Origin: Sphingomonas sp. CFBP 13720
GTDB taxonomy: Bacteria; Pseudomonadota; Alphaproteobacteria; Sphingomonadales; Sphingomonadaceae
Length of the DNA stretch: 64,000 nucleotides
Direction of reading: 5' to 3'
Assembly: GCF_014842075.1 (NCBI RefSeq)
Contig: NZ_JACYVA010000006.1
Span: 124,001 to 188,000, forward strand
Shown here: positions 56,271-64,000 of the stretch, piece after piece
How positions within the stretch are numbered: position 1 is the first letter of the stretch
Layout: every line of letters starts with the position of its first letter
Program-made: the position numbers and the translations under genes
The notes under the pieces: generated by a model
What the model saw: only the letters and a program-made list of their open reading frames with translations
The model's database searches: none
Told to the model about the DNA's origin: nothing

Positions 56271-56969
56271 TTACGCGCCTGCAACCTCGGCGGTATCCAC
56301 CTTGATGCCCGGGCCCATCGACGAGCTGACCGCGACCTTGCGGACATACTTGCCCTTGGCGCCGGTCGGCTTGGCCTTGACCACCGCGTCGACCAGCGCG
56401 TCGAAGTTCGCGCGCAGGTCTTCGGCGGGGAACGATGCCTTGCCGATGCCCGAATGGATGATACCGGCCTTTTCGACGCGATATTCCACCTGACCGCCCT
56501 TGGCGGCTTCGACGGCGGCGGCGACGTTCATCGTCACGGTGCCCAGCTTCGGGTTCGGCATCAGGCCCTTCGGACCCAGGATCTTGCCCAGACGTCCGAC
56601 CAGACCCATCATGTCCGGCGTCGCGATGCAGCGATCGAAATCGATCTTGCCGCCCTGGATCGCGTCCATCAGGTCTTCGGCACCGACCACGTCGGCACCC
56701 GCCGCCGTGGCTTCGTCGGCCTTGGCGCCGCGGGCGAACACGCCGACGCGCACGGTCTTGCCGGTGCCCTTGGGCAGCGTCACCACGCCGCGGACCATCT
56801 GGTCGGCGTGACGCGGATCGACGCCGAGGTTCAGCGCGACCTCGATCGTCTCGTCGAACTTCGACGTGGCGTGGGTCTTGGCCAGCGCGATCGCTTCATC
56901 GATGCCGTGCAGCTTGAGCACGTCGACGGCGGTGGCGAGGGTCTTCGCCTTCTTGGTCAGCTTTGCCAT
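56271..56969 (-). CDS. rplA: 50S ribosomal protein L1
   Basis: L1 forms the mobile stalk at the E site and in many bacteria represses its own operon by binding mRNA. The sequence (232 residues) starts [22 protein letters not shown]. It has [48 protein letters not shown] and a C-terminal [20 protein letters not shown]. It begins 4 bases after rplK, and a terminator rather than rplJ follows. Confidence 0.98.
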   Translation of the reverse strand: MAKLTKKAKTLATAVDVLKLHGIDEAIALAKTHATSKFDETIEVALNLGVDPRHADQMVRGVVTLPKGTGKTVRVGVFARGAKADEATAAGADVVGAEDLMDAIQGGKIDFDRCIATPDMMGLVGRLGKILGPKGLMPNPKLGTVTMNVAAAVEAAKGGQVEYRVEKAGIIHSGIGKASFPAEDLRANFDALVDAVVKAKPTGAKGKYVRKVAVSSSMGPGIKVDTAEVAGA

Positions 56970-56973
56970 GATA

Positions 56974-57411
56974 TCAGCCCTCCGTCACTTCGAGGCCCAT
57001 CGCGCGGGCCGAACCTTCGATGATCTTCGTCGCCGCGTCGATGTCGTTCGCGTTCAGATCCTTCATCTTGATCGTCGCGATTTCGGACAGCTGCGAACGG
57101 CTGATCTTGCCCGCGACCGTCTTGCCCGGCTCCTTCGAACCCGACTTCAGGTTGATCGCCTGCTTGATCAGGTACGTCGCCGGCGGCGTCTTCGTTTCGA
57201 AGCTGAACGAACGGTCGGCATAGACGGTGATGATCGTCGGCAGGGGCGTGCCCTTGGCGATGTCGCCGCTGGACGTCTGCGCGTTGAACGTCTTGCAGAA
57301 TTCCATGATGTTCACGCCGCGCTGACCCAGCGCGGGCCCGATCGGCGGCGACGGCTTGGCTTCGCCCGCCGGCACCTGCAGCTTGATATAGCCGGTAATC
57401 TTCTTGGCCAT
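56974..57411 (-). CDS. rplK: 50S ribosomal protein L11
   Basis: L11 is at the GTPase-associated centre and is needed for RelA activation and for thiopeptide binding. [46 protein letters not shown] is the highly conserved N-terminal domain; the rRNA-binding C-terminal half ends MGLEVTEG. It has 145 residues. A promoter with TTGCCT/TATGCG lies about 100 bases upstream. Confidence 0.98.
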   Translation of the reverse strand: MAKKITGYIKLQVPAGEAKPSPPIGPALGQRGVNIMEFCKTFNAQTSSGDIAKGTPLPTIITVYADRSFSFETKTPPATYLIKQAINLKSGSKEPGKTVAGKISRSQLSEIATIKMKDLNANDIDAATKIIEGSARAMGLEVTEG

Positions 57412-57510
57412 GTGTCACTCTCTTTCAAGTTTAGCGGTACGCACGGCAGCCTTCCCGAAAGAACGCCGCCTCCCGCCATGGTTTCGCAAACTGTCGTCTG
57501 GAAGCGCGGG

Positions 57511-57539
57511 CGCATAGCGCAACCGGGCCGCACAGGCAA
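57511..57539 (-). promoter_or_regulatory. Promoter of rplK-rplA
   Basis: On the minus strand TTGCCT (57539-57534) and TATGCG (57516-57511) are separated by exactly 17 bases, giving a predicted leader of ~95 nucleotides before rplK. The form matches the secE and tRNA-Trp promoters in this window. Confidence 0.6.
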
Positions 57540-57589
57540 GCGCGCCGCCATCGCCCGGCTTGCAATGTAGGATTTCGCCTGCTTCGACC

Positions 57590-58468
57590 ATGGCCATGCC
57601 GCGACCCTATTCCCGCAAACAAGCGCTACAGAACGCCGCCTTCCTGCGCGTCCTTGCGCAGACCGGTAACGCCCGCGACGCCGCGCGCTCGCTCGGGCTC
57701 AACCGGTCGATGCTGACCAAGCGGCGCAACGCCGATCCCGACTTCGCCCAGCGCTGGGAAGCGGCGCAGGTCGTCGCCGCCAATCGCATCGCCGACCCCG
57801 ATCTGCCGCCGGGCGAAGCGCGCGTCGTCCGCAGCGCCGGTCGCCTGCAACTGCGCATGCCGGGCAAGGGTCGCCATATCGACCTTGCCGCCGAACAGAT
57901 ATTCCTGTCTGCATTGTCCGCGACCGCCAATGTCCGCCTCGCCGCGAAGGCCGCCGGGTTCGCGCACAGCAGCTTCTATGCCCGCGCCCGCACGCATCCC
58001 GGCTTCGCCCGCGAAATGCGCCTCGCGCTTGCGCAAGGGTGTGAACGGCTCGAAATGGCATTGCTGGAAGACAGCACGCCCGAAGCCAACACGCACGACC
58101 ATTGGCGGCACAACGATCCGCCGCCGATTCCCCGCATGACCGCCGCCGAAGCGTTGCAGGCAATGGCGATGCACCGCCGTCCGCAGCATTCGTCCGTCGA
58201 TCCCGACATCTGGCGCAAACGCGGCGAAAGCAGCGACGCATGGTCCGAACGCCGACGCAGGGAACATGCCATCGAACGCGCAAGGGAGGCGGAAGACGCC
58301 CGCCTGATCGATTACGCCCGGTCGCAGGCCGGTGCGAAACGTTCCGAATTCGAGCCGCCGGCGCCGTTGGTCCCGCCGCTGGAGCAGGTAGCGTGGCGGG
58401 ACAAGGAACGGACGGTGACGGAGGAAGGGAAGGGGCTGTTCGGTGGAAAGGGGTTCGGCTCCGGGTAG
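57590..58468 (+). CDS. Uncharacterised protein with two HTH-like units
   Basis: I do not recognise a named family beyond a resemblance to the helix-turn-helix part of phage terminase small subunits. Two similar segments are visible at ~17-59 (AFLRVLAQTGNARDAARSLG...DFAQRWEAA) and ~104-147 (IFLSALSATANVRLAAKAAG...GFAREMRLAL), each predicted as a three-helix HTH, so the protein arose by internal duplication. The C-terminal third is charged and Arg/Glu-rich. It has 292 residues; the ATG at 57596 is also possible. It is divergent from rplK and no phage genes surround it, so a chromosomal DNA-binding role is possible. Confidence 0.6.
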   Translation: MAMPRPYSRKQALQNAAFLRVLAQTGNARDAARSLGLNRSMLTKRRNADPDFAQRWEAAQVVAANRIADPDLPPGEARVVRSAGRLQLRMPGKGRHIDLAAEQIFLSALSATANVRLAAKAAGFAHSSFYARARTHPGFAREMRLALAQGCERLEMALLEDSTPEANTHDHWRHNDPPPIPRMTAAEALQAMAMHRRPQHSSVDPDIWRKRGESSDAWSERRRREHAIERAREAEDARLIDYARSQAGAKRSEFEPPAPLVPPLEQVAWRDKERTVTEEGKGLFGGKGFGSG

Positions 58469-58854
58469 GTCCACCGCTCGCCGACGCGCGTCGTCAAACG
58501 ACCGATGACGGCTTGCCGACCAACAATGCATCAGGCGGGCAGGTAAAGGGCCGCGCCTTTCCCTGTTTCCGCTGGACCCGGCCATATTCACTACGATGGC
58601 AGTTCTGCACCCTGCACGACCGTCGTTCCTGACCTGTTTCAGAGTCCATCTAGCCACCAGCGTTGCGCAAAAGGTTTGGCCACCGACGATGGGCGCACGG
58701 TGAACCGGGGAAAGGCCGGGGTGAGGATCGTCGGATCGATATGCCGACGAATATCGTTCCGCCCATCCCCGCTTCCGCACAAATTGCGCAACAAGTGTCT
58801 GCCGGGGATGATCGGATCACCCACTGTTCGTACAGTTGCGAACCTCATTGAGCG
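58469..58854. other. Gap without recognised gene
   Basis: This 386-base stretch is less GC-rich than its surroundings. It has a decayed REP-like stretch near 58699-58735 (CCGGGGAAAGGCCGGGGTGAGGATCG). I see no gene, RNA or terminator with confidence. Confidence 0.4.
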
Positions 58855-59352
58855 TCAGCGACTCCGCTTGCCCGCGTTTCCGAACGTTTCCGTAATCAAC
58901 GTCGCCCTGCAGTCGTTCTCGCCTGCGGTGCCGACCCAGATGTCATAGAGACCTTCGGCAGCGTTCTCGAAATCGATCTTCGCGTTCAGACCCTGACTGC
59001 CATCGTCGTCGAAGGTCCACTCCCCGGACGGAGCGTTGATGAGCAGCACCGTGTCGCAGCCCGCTTCGGTACGGAACACCAGCTTTCGGCGTTGCGCGGC
59101 ATTGCCGGTCAGGCGGAACGTATAGTCGGGTTCCCGCGTCACCCACCCCGAACCCGGCTCGTCGCATCGCGCCAGATTATAGTCGCCACCGGCGGTAAGT
59201 GTGTGACGGACAGCACTGTACAGTTCGTTGCTGCTGTACGTGGCCTGCTCGCCGGTAAGGGTATAGTCGGGACAGGCGAGCGCACTCTGCGCAAGACTTG
59301 ATCCGACGGTTACGACGGCAGCCGACAACATCATCCGTACGATCTGGCGCAT
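58855..59352 (-). CDS. Small secreted protein, PPC-like beta-sandwich
   Basis: It has 165 residues with a signal peptide (MRQIVRMMLSAAVVTVGSSLAQSALA). The mature part begins at CPDYTLTG and has four cysteines (27, 63, 99, 148) that could form two disulfides. The stretch with DTVLLINAPSGEWTFDDDG and LYDIWVGTAGEN resembles bacterial pre-peptidase C-terminal-type domains, which here would stand alone. The Asp-rich loop may bind calcium. An extended start upstream lacks a signal peptide and is rejected. Function unknown; a dyad is found 147 bases upstream. Confidence 0.65.
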   Translation of the reverse strand: MRQIVRMMLSAAVVTVGSSLAQSALACPDYTLTGEQATYSSNELYSAVRHTLTAGGDYNLARCDEPGSGWVTREPDYTFRLTGNAAQRRKLVFRTEAGCDTVLLINAPSGEWTFDDDGSQGLNAKIDFENAAEGLYDIWVGTAGENDCRATLITETFGNAGKRSR

Positions 59353-59498
59353 TTGAACTACCCTTTCCCAACCGGTTCCCAGCACGGAGTCAGGCGCTCC
59401 CACGTCCCGATGAACCGCATCCGCATTGGCGTTGCGTCTCCTCGGCACCGGCACCACTTGCCGCGCTAAAATCCTAAGATAGTTGAGATTTTTGCGCA

Positions 59499-59514
59499 TA
59501 CCCCATTTGGGGTA
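59499..59514. promoter_or_regulatory. 16-base dyad upstream of the secreted protein gene
   Basis: TACCCCA-TT-TGGGGTA is a perfect 7-base inverted repeat with a 2-base centre, the size of a transcription-factor operator. It lies in the A/T-richer part of the gap between nusG and the secreted protein gene. Confidence 0.4.
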
Positions 59515-59653
59515 GATGCCTGCGATACGCAGGATTTACGCTGGACGTTTTACAGAAATTTCGTCCCATGCCGACGAATGCGCCGGACGATGTTGGGGGG
59601 GGCGTCCCATGAGCCGGCCCGTGGGACGGCCACCGATGCAACGGCATGCAACC

Positions 59654-59684
59654 AAAAACGGCGCAGGGCCTTCGCCCTACGCCG
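59654..59684 (-). terminator. Terminator of secE-nusG
   Basis: On the minus strand CGGCGTAGGGC pairs with GCCCTGCGCCG (one G-U) around GAAG, followed by TTTTT (59658-59654). It lies 95 bases after the nusG stop and ends that unit before rplK, which is unusual for this gene cluster. Confidence 0.82.
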
Positions 59685-59778
59685 CTAACGTCGGTCGGGT
59701 TGTACCCGCCGGCCGGTGTCCGCCGTCTCGGCGATAGCTCGCGCTATCGCCGTGCGGACAGCAAGTTTCGGCTTTGCC

Positions 59779-60318
59779 TTACTTGCTTCGTTCCACCTGC
59801 TCGAAATCGAGTTCCACCGGCGTCGCGCGCCCGAAGATCGACACCGACACCTTCACCTTCGACTTGTCGAAGTCGAGTTCCTCGACCAGCCCGTTGAAGC
59901 TGGCGAACGGGCCGTCCAGCACCTTGACCGAATCGCCGATCTCGAAATCGACCTTGATCTTTTGCTTGACGGGAGAGGCGGCGGCCTCTTCCTTGCTGTT
60001 CAGCATCCGCGTGGCTTCCGCCTCGCTGATCGCCTGCGGCTTGCCCGACGAACCGAGGAAACCGGTCACCTTCGGCGTGTTCTTGACGAGGTGATACACC
60101 TGATCGCTCAGGTCCAGCTTCGCCAGCACATATCCGGGCATGAACTTGCGCTCGGACTGGATCTTCTTGCCGCGGCGGACCTCGGTGATGTTCTCGGTCG
60201 GCACCTCGATCGCCTCGACCGCATGGTCGAGGCCGAGGCGCGTCGCCTCCGTCATGATCGAATCGCGGACCTTGCCCTCGAAACCCGAATAGGCGTGAAT
60301 GATGTACCAGCGCGACAT
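59779..60318 (-). CDS. nusG: Transcription termination/antitermination factor NusG
   Basis: NusG binds RNA polymerase, aids processivity and links it to Rho or the ribosome through S10. MSRWYIIHAYSGFEGKVRDSI and GYVLAKLDLSDQVYHLVKNTPKVTGFLG are the NGN domain; FEIGDSVKVLDGPFASFNGLVEELD is the KOW domain. It has 179 residues with an Ala/Glu-rich linker (EEAAASPVKQK). It follows secE by 21 bases. Confidence 0.98.
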   Translation of the reverse strand: MSRWYIIHAYSGFEGKVRDSIMTEATRLGLDHAVEAIEVPTENITEVRRGKKIQSERKFMPGYVLAKLDLSDQVYHLVKNTPKVTGFLGSSGKPQAISEAEATRMLNSKEEAAASPVKQKIKVDFEIGDSVKVLDGPFASFNGLVEELDFDKSKVKVSVSIFGRATPVELDFEQVERSK

Positions 60319-60339
60319 GTAAGACCCTTGTATTCGCAG

Positions 60340-60537
60340 TTACTGGGCGAGCTTGAGCAGCGCCTTGACGATCGCGTCGAACGCCGAATCCACGCCGAGG
60401 AAAAAGATCGCCAGCAACGTCGTCATGATGACGACCATCACCGCGGTCATCACCGTTTCCTTGCGGGTCGGCCATGTCACCTTGGCGGTTTCGGCCCGGA
60501 CCTGCCGCATGAATTCGACTGGAGTAACCTTGGCCAC
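60340..60537 (-). CDS. secE: Preprotein translocase subunit SecE
   Basis: SecE clamps the SecY channel. The GTG start gives a 65-residue single-membrane-helix form: VAKVTPVEFMRQVRAETAKVTWPTRKE (the conserved amphipathic region), then TAVMVVIMTTLLAIFFLGVDSAFDAIV. This is the short SecE common outside enterobacteria. Longer upstream starts lack conservation. A clear promoter lies ~100 bases ahead. Confidence 0.94.
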   Translation of the reverse strand: MAKVTPVEFMRQVRAETAKVTWPTRKETVMTAVMVVIMTTLLAIFFLGVDSAFDAIVKALLKLAQ

Positions 60538-60642
60538 GCGCGCACCTTCGCCCTTGCTATGGACCGACTTCGGGGCAAGGGGCCTCGTCCGGGCCCCCAA
60601 GGGAACCGGCGCTGCCCATCCACGCTGTCGGATTGGGCATGG

Positions 60643-60671
60643 TATCTAGCGACGATCCGCGCGCGTGGCAA
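60643..60671 (-). promoter_or_regulatory. Promoter of secE-nusG
   Basis: Minus-strand TTGCCA (60671-60666) and TAGATA (60648-60643) with a 17-base spacer give a good sigma-70 type promoter. The transcript would start near 60636, leaving a ~100-nucleotide leader before the secE GTG. Confidence 0.7.
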
Positions 60672-60816
60672 GCGCGCGGGGCCGGGGCGGCGACCGTGTG
60701 CCGCCGCCCCTCATGGATCGATGCCGATCCGCGTCGTATCGCGGCCCCGCCACCCCGCCGTGAAGCGGTCGCCCCCCCCGGGCGGTAACCGCGGCGTAAT
60801 CCGCCGGGAACCGCCT

Positions 60817-61515
60817 TTAGAAGCGGAAGCCGACGCCGAACGTTGCCTGCGTCCGCTGGAACGTCAGGTCTTCGTACAGGCTGTCGCTGGTGTCGTACCC
60901 GGTAACCGACACGTCGCCCTTCAGATACGCGCCGTCGTGCAGCGTGTGCTCGAAGCCTACGCCGGCGTGGAAGCCGTTATATTTCTCGGTGAGCGTGAAA
61001 TTGTTCAAACCACCGTCTTCATAGGCCAGTTCGAGCTTCAGGTTCGAATATCCGCCGCGCAGATACAGTTGCGAAGCCTGGCCGATCCGGAAACCAACCC
61101 GGACGCCGCCCGAGAATTCGACGCCGGGCTTCTGACACAGCGAATCGCCGCCGAAGACTTCGTCGCACCGGTCGACCGACGTTCCGGTCACGCCGGCGTA
61201 GGCACCCAGCAGCGTGCTGCCGCTCACCGGCAGGTCATAGCCGATCTCACCGCCATAGCGGACGCCGTTGGCGCCGGCATAATATTTGGTGTCGTCTTCG
61301 ATATAGCTGAGTTCCAGCCGGTCGAATCCCGCGCCGATTTCGACCCGCAGACCGCTCAGCGATACCTCGGCAGGCGCTTCCGGCTCGGCCTCGGGCGCGG
61401 TCTCTTGTCCGTAATAGGGCTGGGGCGGATAGGCGGGCAACGTCGTCTGGGCAAAGGCCGGCAGCGCGACGAACAGAGACGACGCCAGCGCGGCGGCCGC
61501 AACATATTTCTTCAT
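60817..61515 (-). CDS. Outer-membrane beta-barrel protein (opacity-like)
   Basis: The signal peptide MKKYVAAAALASSLFVALPAFAQ is followed by a Pro/Glu-rich linker and a probable eight-stranded barrel of alternating hydrophobic strands, ending GVGFRF with terminal Phe for BAM recognition. Two cysteines (RCDEVFGGDSLCQK) lie in one predicted outer loop. It has 232 residues; the ATG follows AGGATCCTT. It resembles the OmpW/opacity porin-like group; the role is unknown. It sits inside the tRNA-Trp-secE-nusG neighbourhood. Confidence 0.8.
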   Translation of the reverse strand: MKKYVAAAALASSLFVALPAFAQTTLPAYPPQPYYGQETAPEAEPEAPAEVSLSGLRVEIGAGFDRLELSYIEDDTKYYAGANGVRYGGEIGYDLPVSGSTLLGAYAGVTGTSVDRCDEVFGGDSLCQKPGVEFSGGVRVGFRIGQASQLYLRGGYSNLKLELAYEDGGLNNFTLTEKYNGFHAGVGFEHTLHDGAYLKGDVSVTGYDTSDSLYEDLTFQRTQATFGVGFRF

Positions 61516-61612
61516 AAGGATCCCCCGATGCCGAACGAAATCGTACGGCGGCAGAGCCTGTACAGGAAGATTGTGACTGTGGCGTAAAATTGAATCCGTT
61601 ACGGACGCAGTT

Positions 61613-62191
61613 TCACAGCAGGCTGACCGCCGCGAACCCGCCAACCACCGCGACCACTACCGCGATGCCGATGATCGTCAGCCGCTTTTCGATGAAGTCC
61701 TGCACCGGCTGGCCATAGCGCTTGAGCAGGAATGCGATCAGGAAGAAGCGGAACGCGCGTGTGATCGTGGCGGTGATGACGAACAGCGCGAAGTTGAACT
61801 TGGCGAGGCCCGATGCGATCGTCACCAGCTTGAACGGGATCGGGGTCAGACCCTTCAGCAGGATGATGACCGCGCCGTACTCGGCAAATTTTTTCTGAAA
61901 ATCGGCAGCGCTCTTTTGCAACCCGTACAGGTCGATCACCCATTTGCCGACCGTGTCGAACAGGAAATACCCGATGGCATAGCCCAGCATGCCGCCCAGC
62001 ACCGATGCGATCGTACAGATCGCGGCGATGCGATAGGCGCGGGTGCGGTGTTGTAGGATGACCGGCACCAGCACCACGTCGGGCGGAACCGGAAAGAACG
62101 AACTTTCGCAGAATGACACGATCGCCAGGCTGCGCACCGCATGACGATGATTGGCGAGGCGGAGCGTCCAGTCGTACAGCGCACGGAACAT
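61613..62191 (-). CDS. YqaA/DedA-like membrane protein
   Basis: It has 192 residues and about five membrane segments. SFCESSFFPVPPDVVLVPVILQ is the re-entrant motif of YqaA/DedA (VTT-type) proteins; the second re-entrant half is GLTPIPFKLVTIASGLAKFN, and AFRFFLIAFLLKRYGQPV follows. The family is linked to lipid scrambling and membrane homeostasis. The ATG gives MFRALYDWTLRLANH; a start 16 codons upstream extends into the tRNA flank and is less likely. Confidence 0.85.
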   Translation of the reverse strand: MFRALYDWTLRLANHRHAVRSLAIVSFCESSFFPVPPDVVLVPVILQHRTRAYRIAAICTIASVLGGMLGYAIGYFLFDTVGKWVIDLYGLQKSAADFQKKFAEYGAVIILLKGLTPIPFKLVTIASGLAKFNFALFVITATITRAFRFFLIAFLLKRYGQPVQDFIEKRLTIIGIAVVVAVVGGFAAVSLL

Positions 62192-62236
62192 CGTCGTCGG
62201 CGTCCTGATTGGCGGGCGGCGCGCGGGGTGCGCTGG

Positions 62237-62309
62237 CACGAGTGGAGGGATTCGAACCCCCGGCCCTCGGTTTTGGAGACCGATGCTCTACCAGCTGAGC
62301 TACACTCGT
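62237..62309 (-). tRNA. trnW: tRNA-Trp (CCA anticodon)
   Basis: The minus strand folds as a tRNA. The 7-bp acceptor stem is ACGAGTG/CACTCGT, followed by discriminator G and an encoded CCA at 62236-62234. The D-arm is GCTCAGCTGGTAGAGC, the anticodon stem is TCGGT/ACCGA with loop CTCCAAA (anticodon CCA, Trp), and the T-arm is GGGGGTTCGAATCCC. It is often found directly before secE; here two protein genes separate them. Confidence 0.97.
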
Positions 62310-62321
62310 GTGCGGTCGTGG

Positions 62322-62350
62322 CCACTACCCTCCCGATTTCGGAAGGGCAA
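62322..62350 (-). promoter_or_regulatory. Promoter of tRNA-Trp
   Basis: Minus-strand TTGCCC (62350-62345) and TAGTGG (62327-62322) are 17 bases apart, placing the start point within a few bases of the mature tRNA 5' end. Confidence 0.6.
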
Positions 62351-62397
62351 GGGCTATGATGAAACTAGGGCGCGGATCGCGTGTAGGAAAGCAGAAA

Positions 62398-64000
62398 TCA
62401 CGCTGCGATGGCGTAGGGTTTGATCTCGCCGTCGAGGTACAGCTTGCGCGCCTTGGCCCGGCTCAGCTTGCCCGACGACGTGCGCGGCAGGGTGCGTGGC
62501 GGGACCAGTTCAATGACGCAGTTCATGCCGGTAACCGCCCGCACGCGCTCGCGAATTTCCTCGCGCAGCCGCTGCCGCTCGCCCTCGTCCGATGCGCGGC
62601 ACTGCACCAGCACCGCCGGGGTTTCCTCGCCGCCGGGGGTCGTGATCGCGAAGGCGGCGATATCGCCCGATTTGAAGCCGGGCAGCTGCTCGACCGCCCA
62701 TTCGATGTCCTGCGGCCAGTGATTCTTGCCGTTGACGATGATCATGTCCTTGGCCCGACCGACGATATAGACATATCCGTCAGACAGATAGCCCATGTCG
62801 CCGGTGTCCAGCCAGCCATCGGACATGCAGGCTGCGGTCGCTTCGGGATCGCGGAAATATCCGGTCATCAGCGACGGTCCCTTGCACCACAGCTTGCCGA
62901 TCGCACGCTCGGGCAGGGGGGTGCCGTCCTCCTCGCGGATCTCGACCGCCATGTCGCGCACCGGCTTGCCGCAATTGACGATCGCGCGATATCGCTGCGG
63001 CCGGTCGCTGCGACCGGCATGGCCGGACAGCTCGGTCTCCTCGACCAGTTCGACCGTAATCCCTTCGTTCGGCGGCATAATCGACACCGCCAGCGTCGCC
63101 TCGGCAAGGCCGTAGGACGGCAGGAACGCCGATGCGCGGAACCCGGCATCGGCAAAGGCGTCGACGAACGACTGCATCACGTCGGGCCGGATCATGTCCG
63201 CACCATTGCCCGCCAGCCGCCACCGCGACAGGTCGAACCGGTCCGCCGCCTTGGTCTGGCTCGACATGCGCCGTGCGCAGATGTCGTAGCCGAAGGTCGG
63301 CGAGTAGGAAATCGACGTCCCCGGATTGCGGCTGATCAGATCGAGCCACGCCAGCGGACGCCGCGCAAAATCCTCTGTTTTCAGATAGTCGGTCGACACC
63401 TGGTTGGCGACGACCGACAGGAAGCAGCCCACCAGCCCCATGTCGTGATACCATGGCAGCCACGATACGCAGCGGTCGCTGTCGACCACCTGCATCCCAT
63501 GGCTGTGCGCGGCCAGATTGTTCAGCAATGCGGCATGCGTGATCTCGGTCCCGTGCGGAAACCGCGTCGACCCGCTGGAATATTGCAGATAGCAGATTTC
63601 GTTCGTGTCGGCGCGGGGCAGGTCGCACGGCGTCGCGTCCCCGGCGGAAAAACGCTCCCAATCAATGCCTTCGATCCCGGCTACGCGGGCAGCCTCACCA
63701 GCCATCGCTTCCAGTTCGACCGGATAGAACAGCGTGCGCGGATCGCAGCTGGCCAGTTGCACCCGCAACTGTTCGACATAGGCTTCGCGCCCGCCGAACG
63801 AGGTCGGCAACGGCAACGGCACCGGCCACGCGCCGGCATAGACCACCCCGAAGAACAGCGCCGCGAATTCCGGTCCCGTTTCGGCGATCAGCGCGATCCG
63901 GTCGCGTGGCCGTACGCCATGCGCGATCAGCCGTCGTGCCTGTGCCAGCGCGTCCTCGCGCATCTCCCGAAAGGGATAGGCGCGGCGCAACGTGCCGCGC
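62398..64000 (-). CDS. Fatty acyl-AMP ligase (5' end outside window)
   Basis: This adenylate-forming enzyme activates fatty acids as acyl-AMP, usually for transfer to an acyl carrier protein. Motifs are QYSSGSTRFPHG (phosphate loop), WLPWYHDMGLVG, SYGLAEATLAV, DTGDMGYLSDG and the C-terminal RTSSGKLSRAKARK with catalytic Lys. The frame runs open off the window end (GTLRRAYPF region), so the N-terminus (~40-50 residues) is missing; 533 codons are present. Its partner genes are outside. In sphingomonads similar ligases occur beside sphingolipid synthesis genes, a possibility only. Confidence 0.9.
   Translation of the reverse strand, partial: RGTLRRAYPFREMREDALAQARRLIAHGVRPRDRIALIAETGPEFAALFFGVVYAGAWPVPLPLPTSFGGREAYVEQLRVQLASCDPRTLFYPVELEAMAGEAARVAGIEGIDWERFSAGDATPCDLPRADTNEICYLQYSSGSTRFPHGTEITHAALLNNLAAHSHGMQVVDSDRCVSWLPWYHDMGLVGCFLSVVANQVSTDYLKTEDFARRPLAWLDLISRNPGTSISYSPTFGYDICARRMSSQTKAADRFDLSRWRLAGNGADMIRPDVMQSFVDAFADAGFRASAFLPSYGLAEATLAVSIMPPNEGITVELVEETELSGHAGRSDRPQRYRAIVNCGKPVRDMAVEIREEDGTPLPERAIGKLWCKGPSLMTGYFRDPEATAACMSDGWLDTGDMGYLSDGYVYIVGRAKDMIIVNGKNHWPQDIEWAVEQLPGFKSGDIAAFAITTPGGEETPAVLVQCRASDEGERQRLREEIRERVRAVTGMNCVIELVPPRTLPRTSSGKLSRAKARKLYLDGEIKPYAIAA

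Noticed and set aside
57590..58468. Prophage remnant suggested by terminase-like HTH
   Set aside because: No integrase, capsid, portal or attachment site is visible around it; neighbours are rplK and housekeeping genes.

Overview
The window is high-GC DNA from an alphaproteobacterium, most likely a Sphingomonas or close relative. This rests on the style of the ribosomal proteins (RpoA beginning MSVN, S5 with a long Gly/Arg-rich N-terminus), a very large TonB-dependent receptor, the pectin locus, and short palindromic repeats of the gtcaccccggcgaaagccggggtc type. Identifications come from reading protein motifs; no database search was run.

Region 1 (1-19.5 kb, + strand) is the str-S10-spc-alpha superoperon: rpsG (partial), fusA, tuf, rpsJ, rplC-rplD-rplW-rplB-rpsS-rplV-rpsC-rplP-rpmC-rpsQ, rplN-rplX-rplE-rpsN-rpsH-rplF-rplR-rpsE-rpmD-rplO-secY-adk, rpsM-rpsK-rpoA-rplQ. 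Most genes touch or overlap, but almost every gap over about 60 bases holds a GC-rich hairpin. Several hairpins carry a T-tract and look like intrinsic terminators or attenuators, notably between rpsJ and rplC.

Region 2 (19.5-25 kb) has a secreted prolyl oligopeptidase and guaA (+), then a convergent MHS-family permease (-).

Region 3 (25.2-45 kb) is a pectin utilisation locus. A five-gene minus-strand operon (two GH43-like hydrolases, a CE12 acetylesterase, a CE8 pectinesterase, a pectate lyase) has 4-base overlaps at every junction. Upstream lie a 1169-residue TonB-dependent receptor and a second pectate lyase. Divergent from these are a third pectate lyase and a ThuA-cupin fusion. Beyond a less GC-rich gene of the ChaN/EreA-like group come a type-B carboxylesterase, a LacI-family repressor, and a hydratase/hexuronate-transporter pair. 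A motif reading TGACACCGGTTWC occurs at four places upstream of these genes and beside lacI, so the locus is probably one LacI regulon: surface binding, periplasmic breakdown and de-esterification, then uptake of uronates. Nearly all the secreted enzymes carry RR (Tat-like) leaders. Most cytoplasmic uronate enzymes are not in this window.

Region 4 (45-56 kb) is mixed: a GH125 mannosidase, a membrane diguanylate cyclase, dadA and alr (alanine catabolism), a hydrolase-fold protein that lacks its catalytic residues, an Lrp regulator divergent from putA, and several repeats.

Region 5 (56-64 kb, mostly - strand) holds rplK-rplA, nusG, secE and tRNA-Trp, interrupted by small accessory genes: a protein with a duplicated helix-turn-helix unit, a secreted PPC-like protein, an outer-membrane barrel and a YqaA-like membrane protein. 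The window ends inside a fatty acyl-AMP ligase. Three clear promoters here share the form TTGCCN-17-TANNNN.
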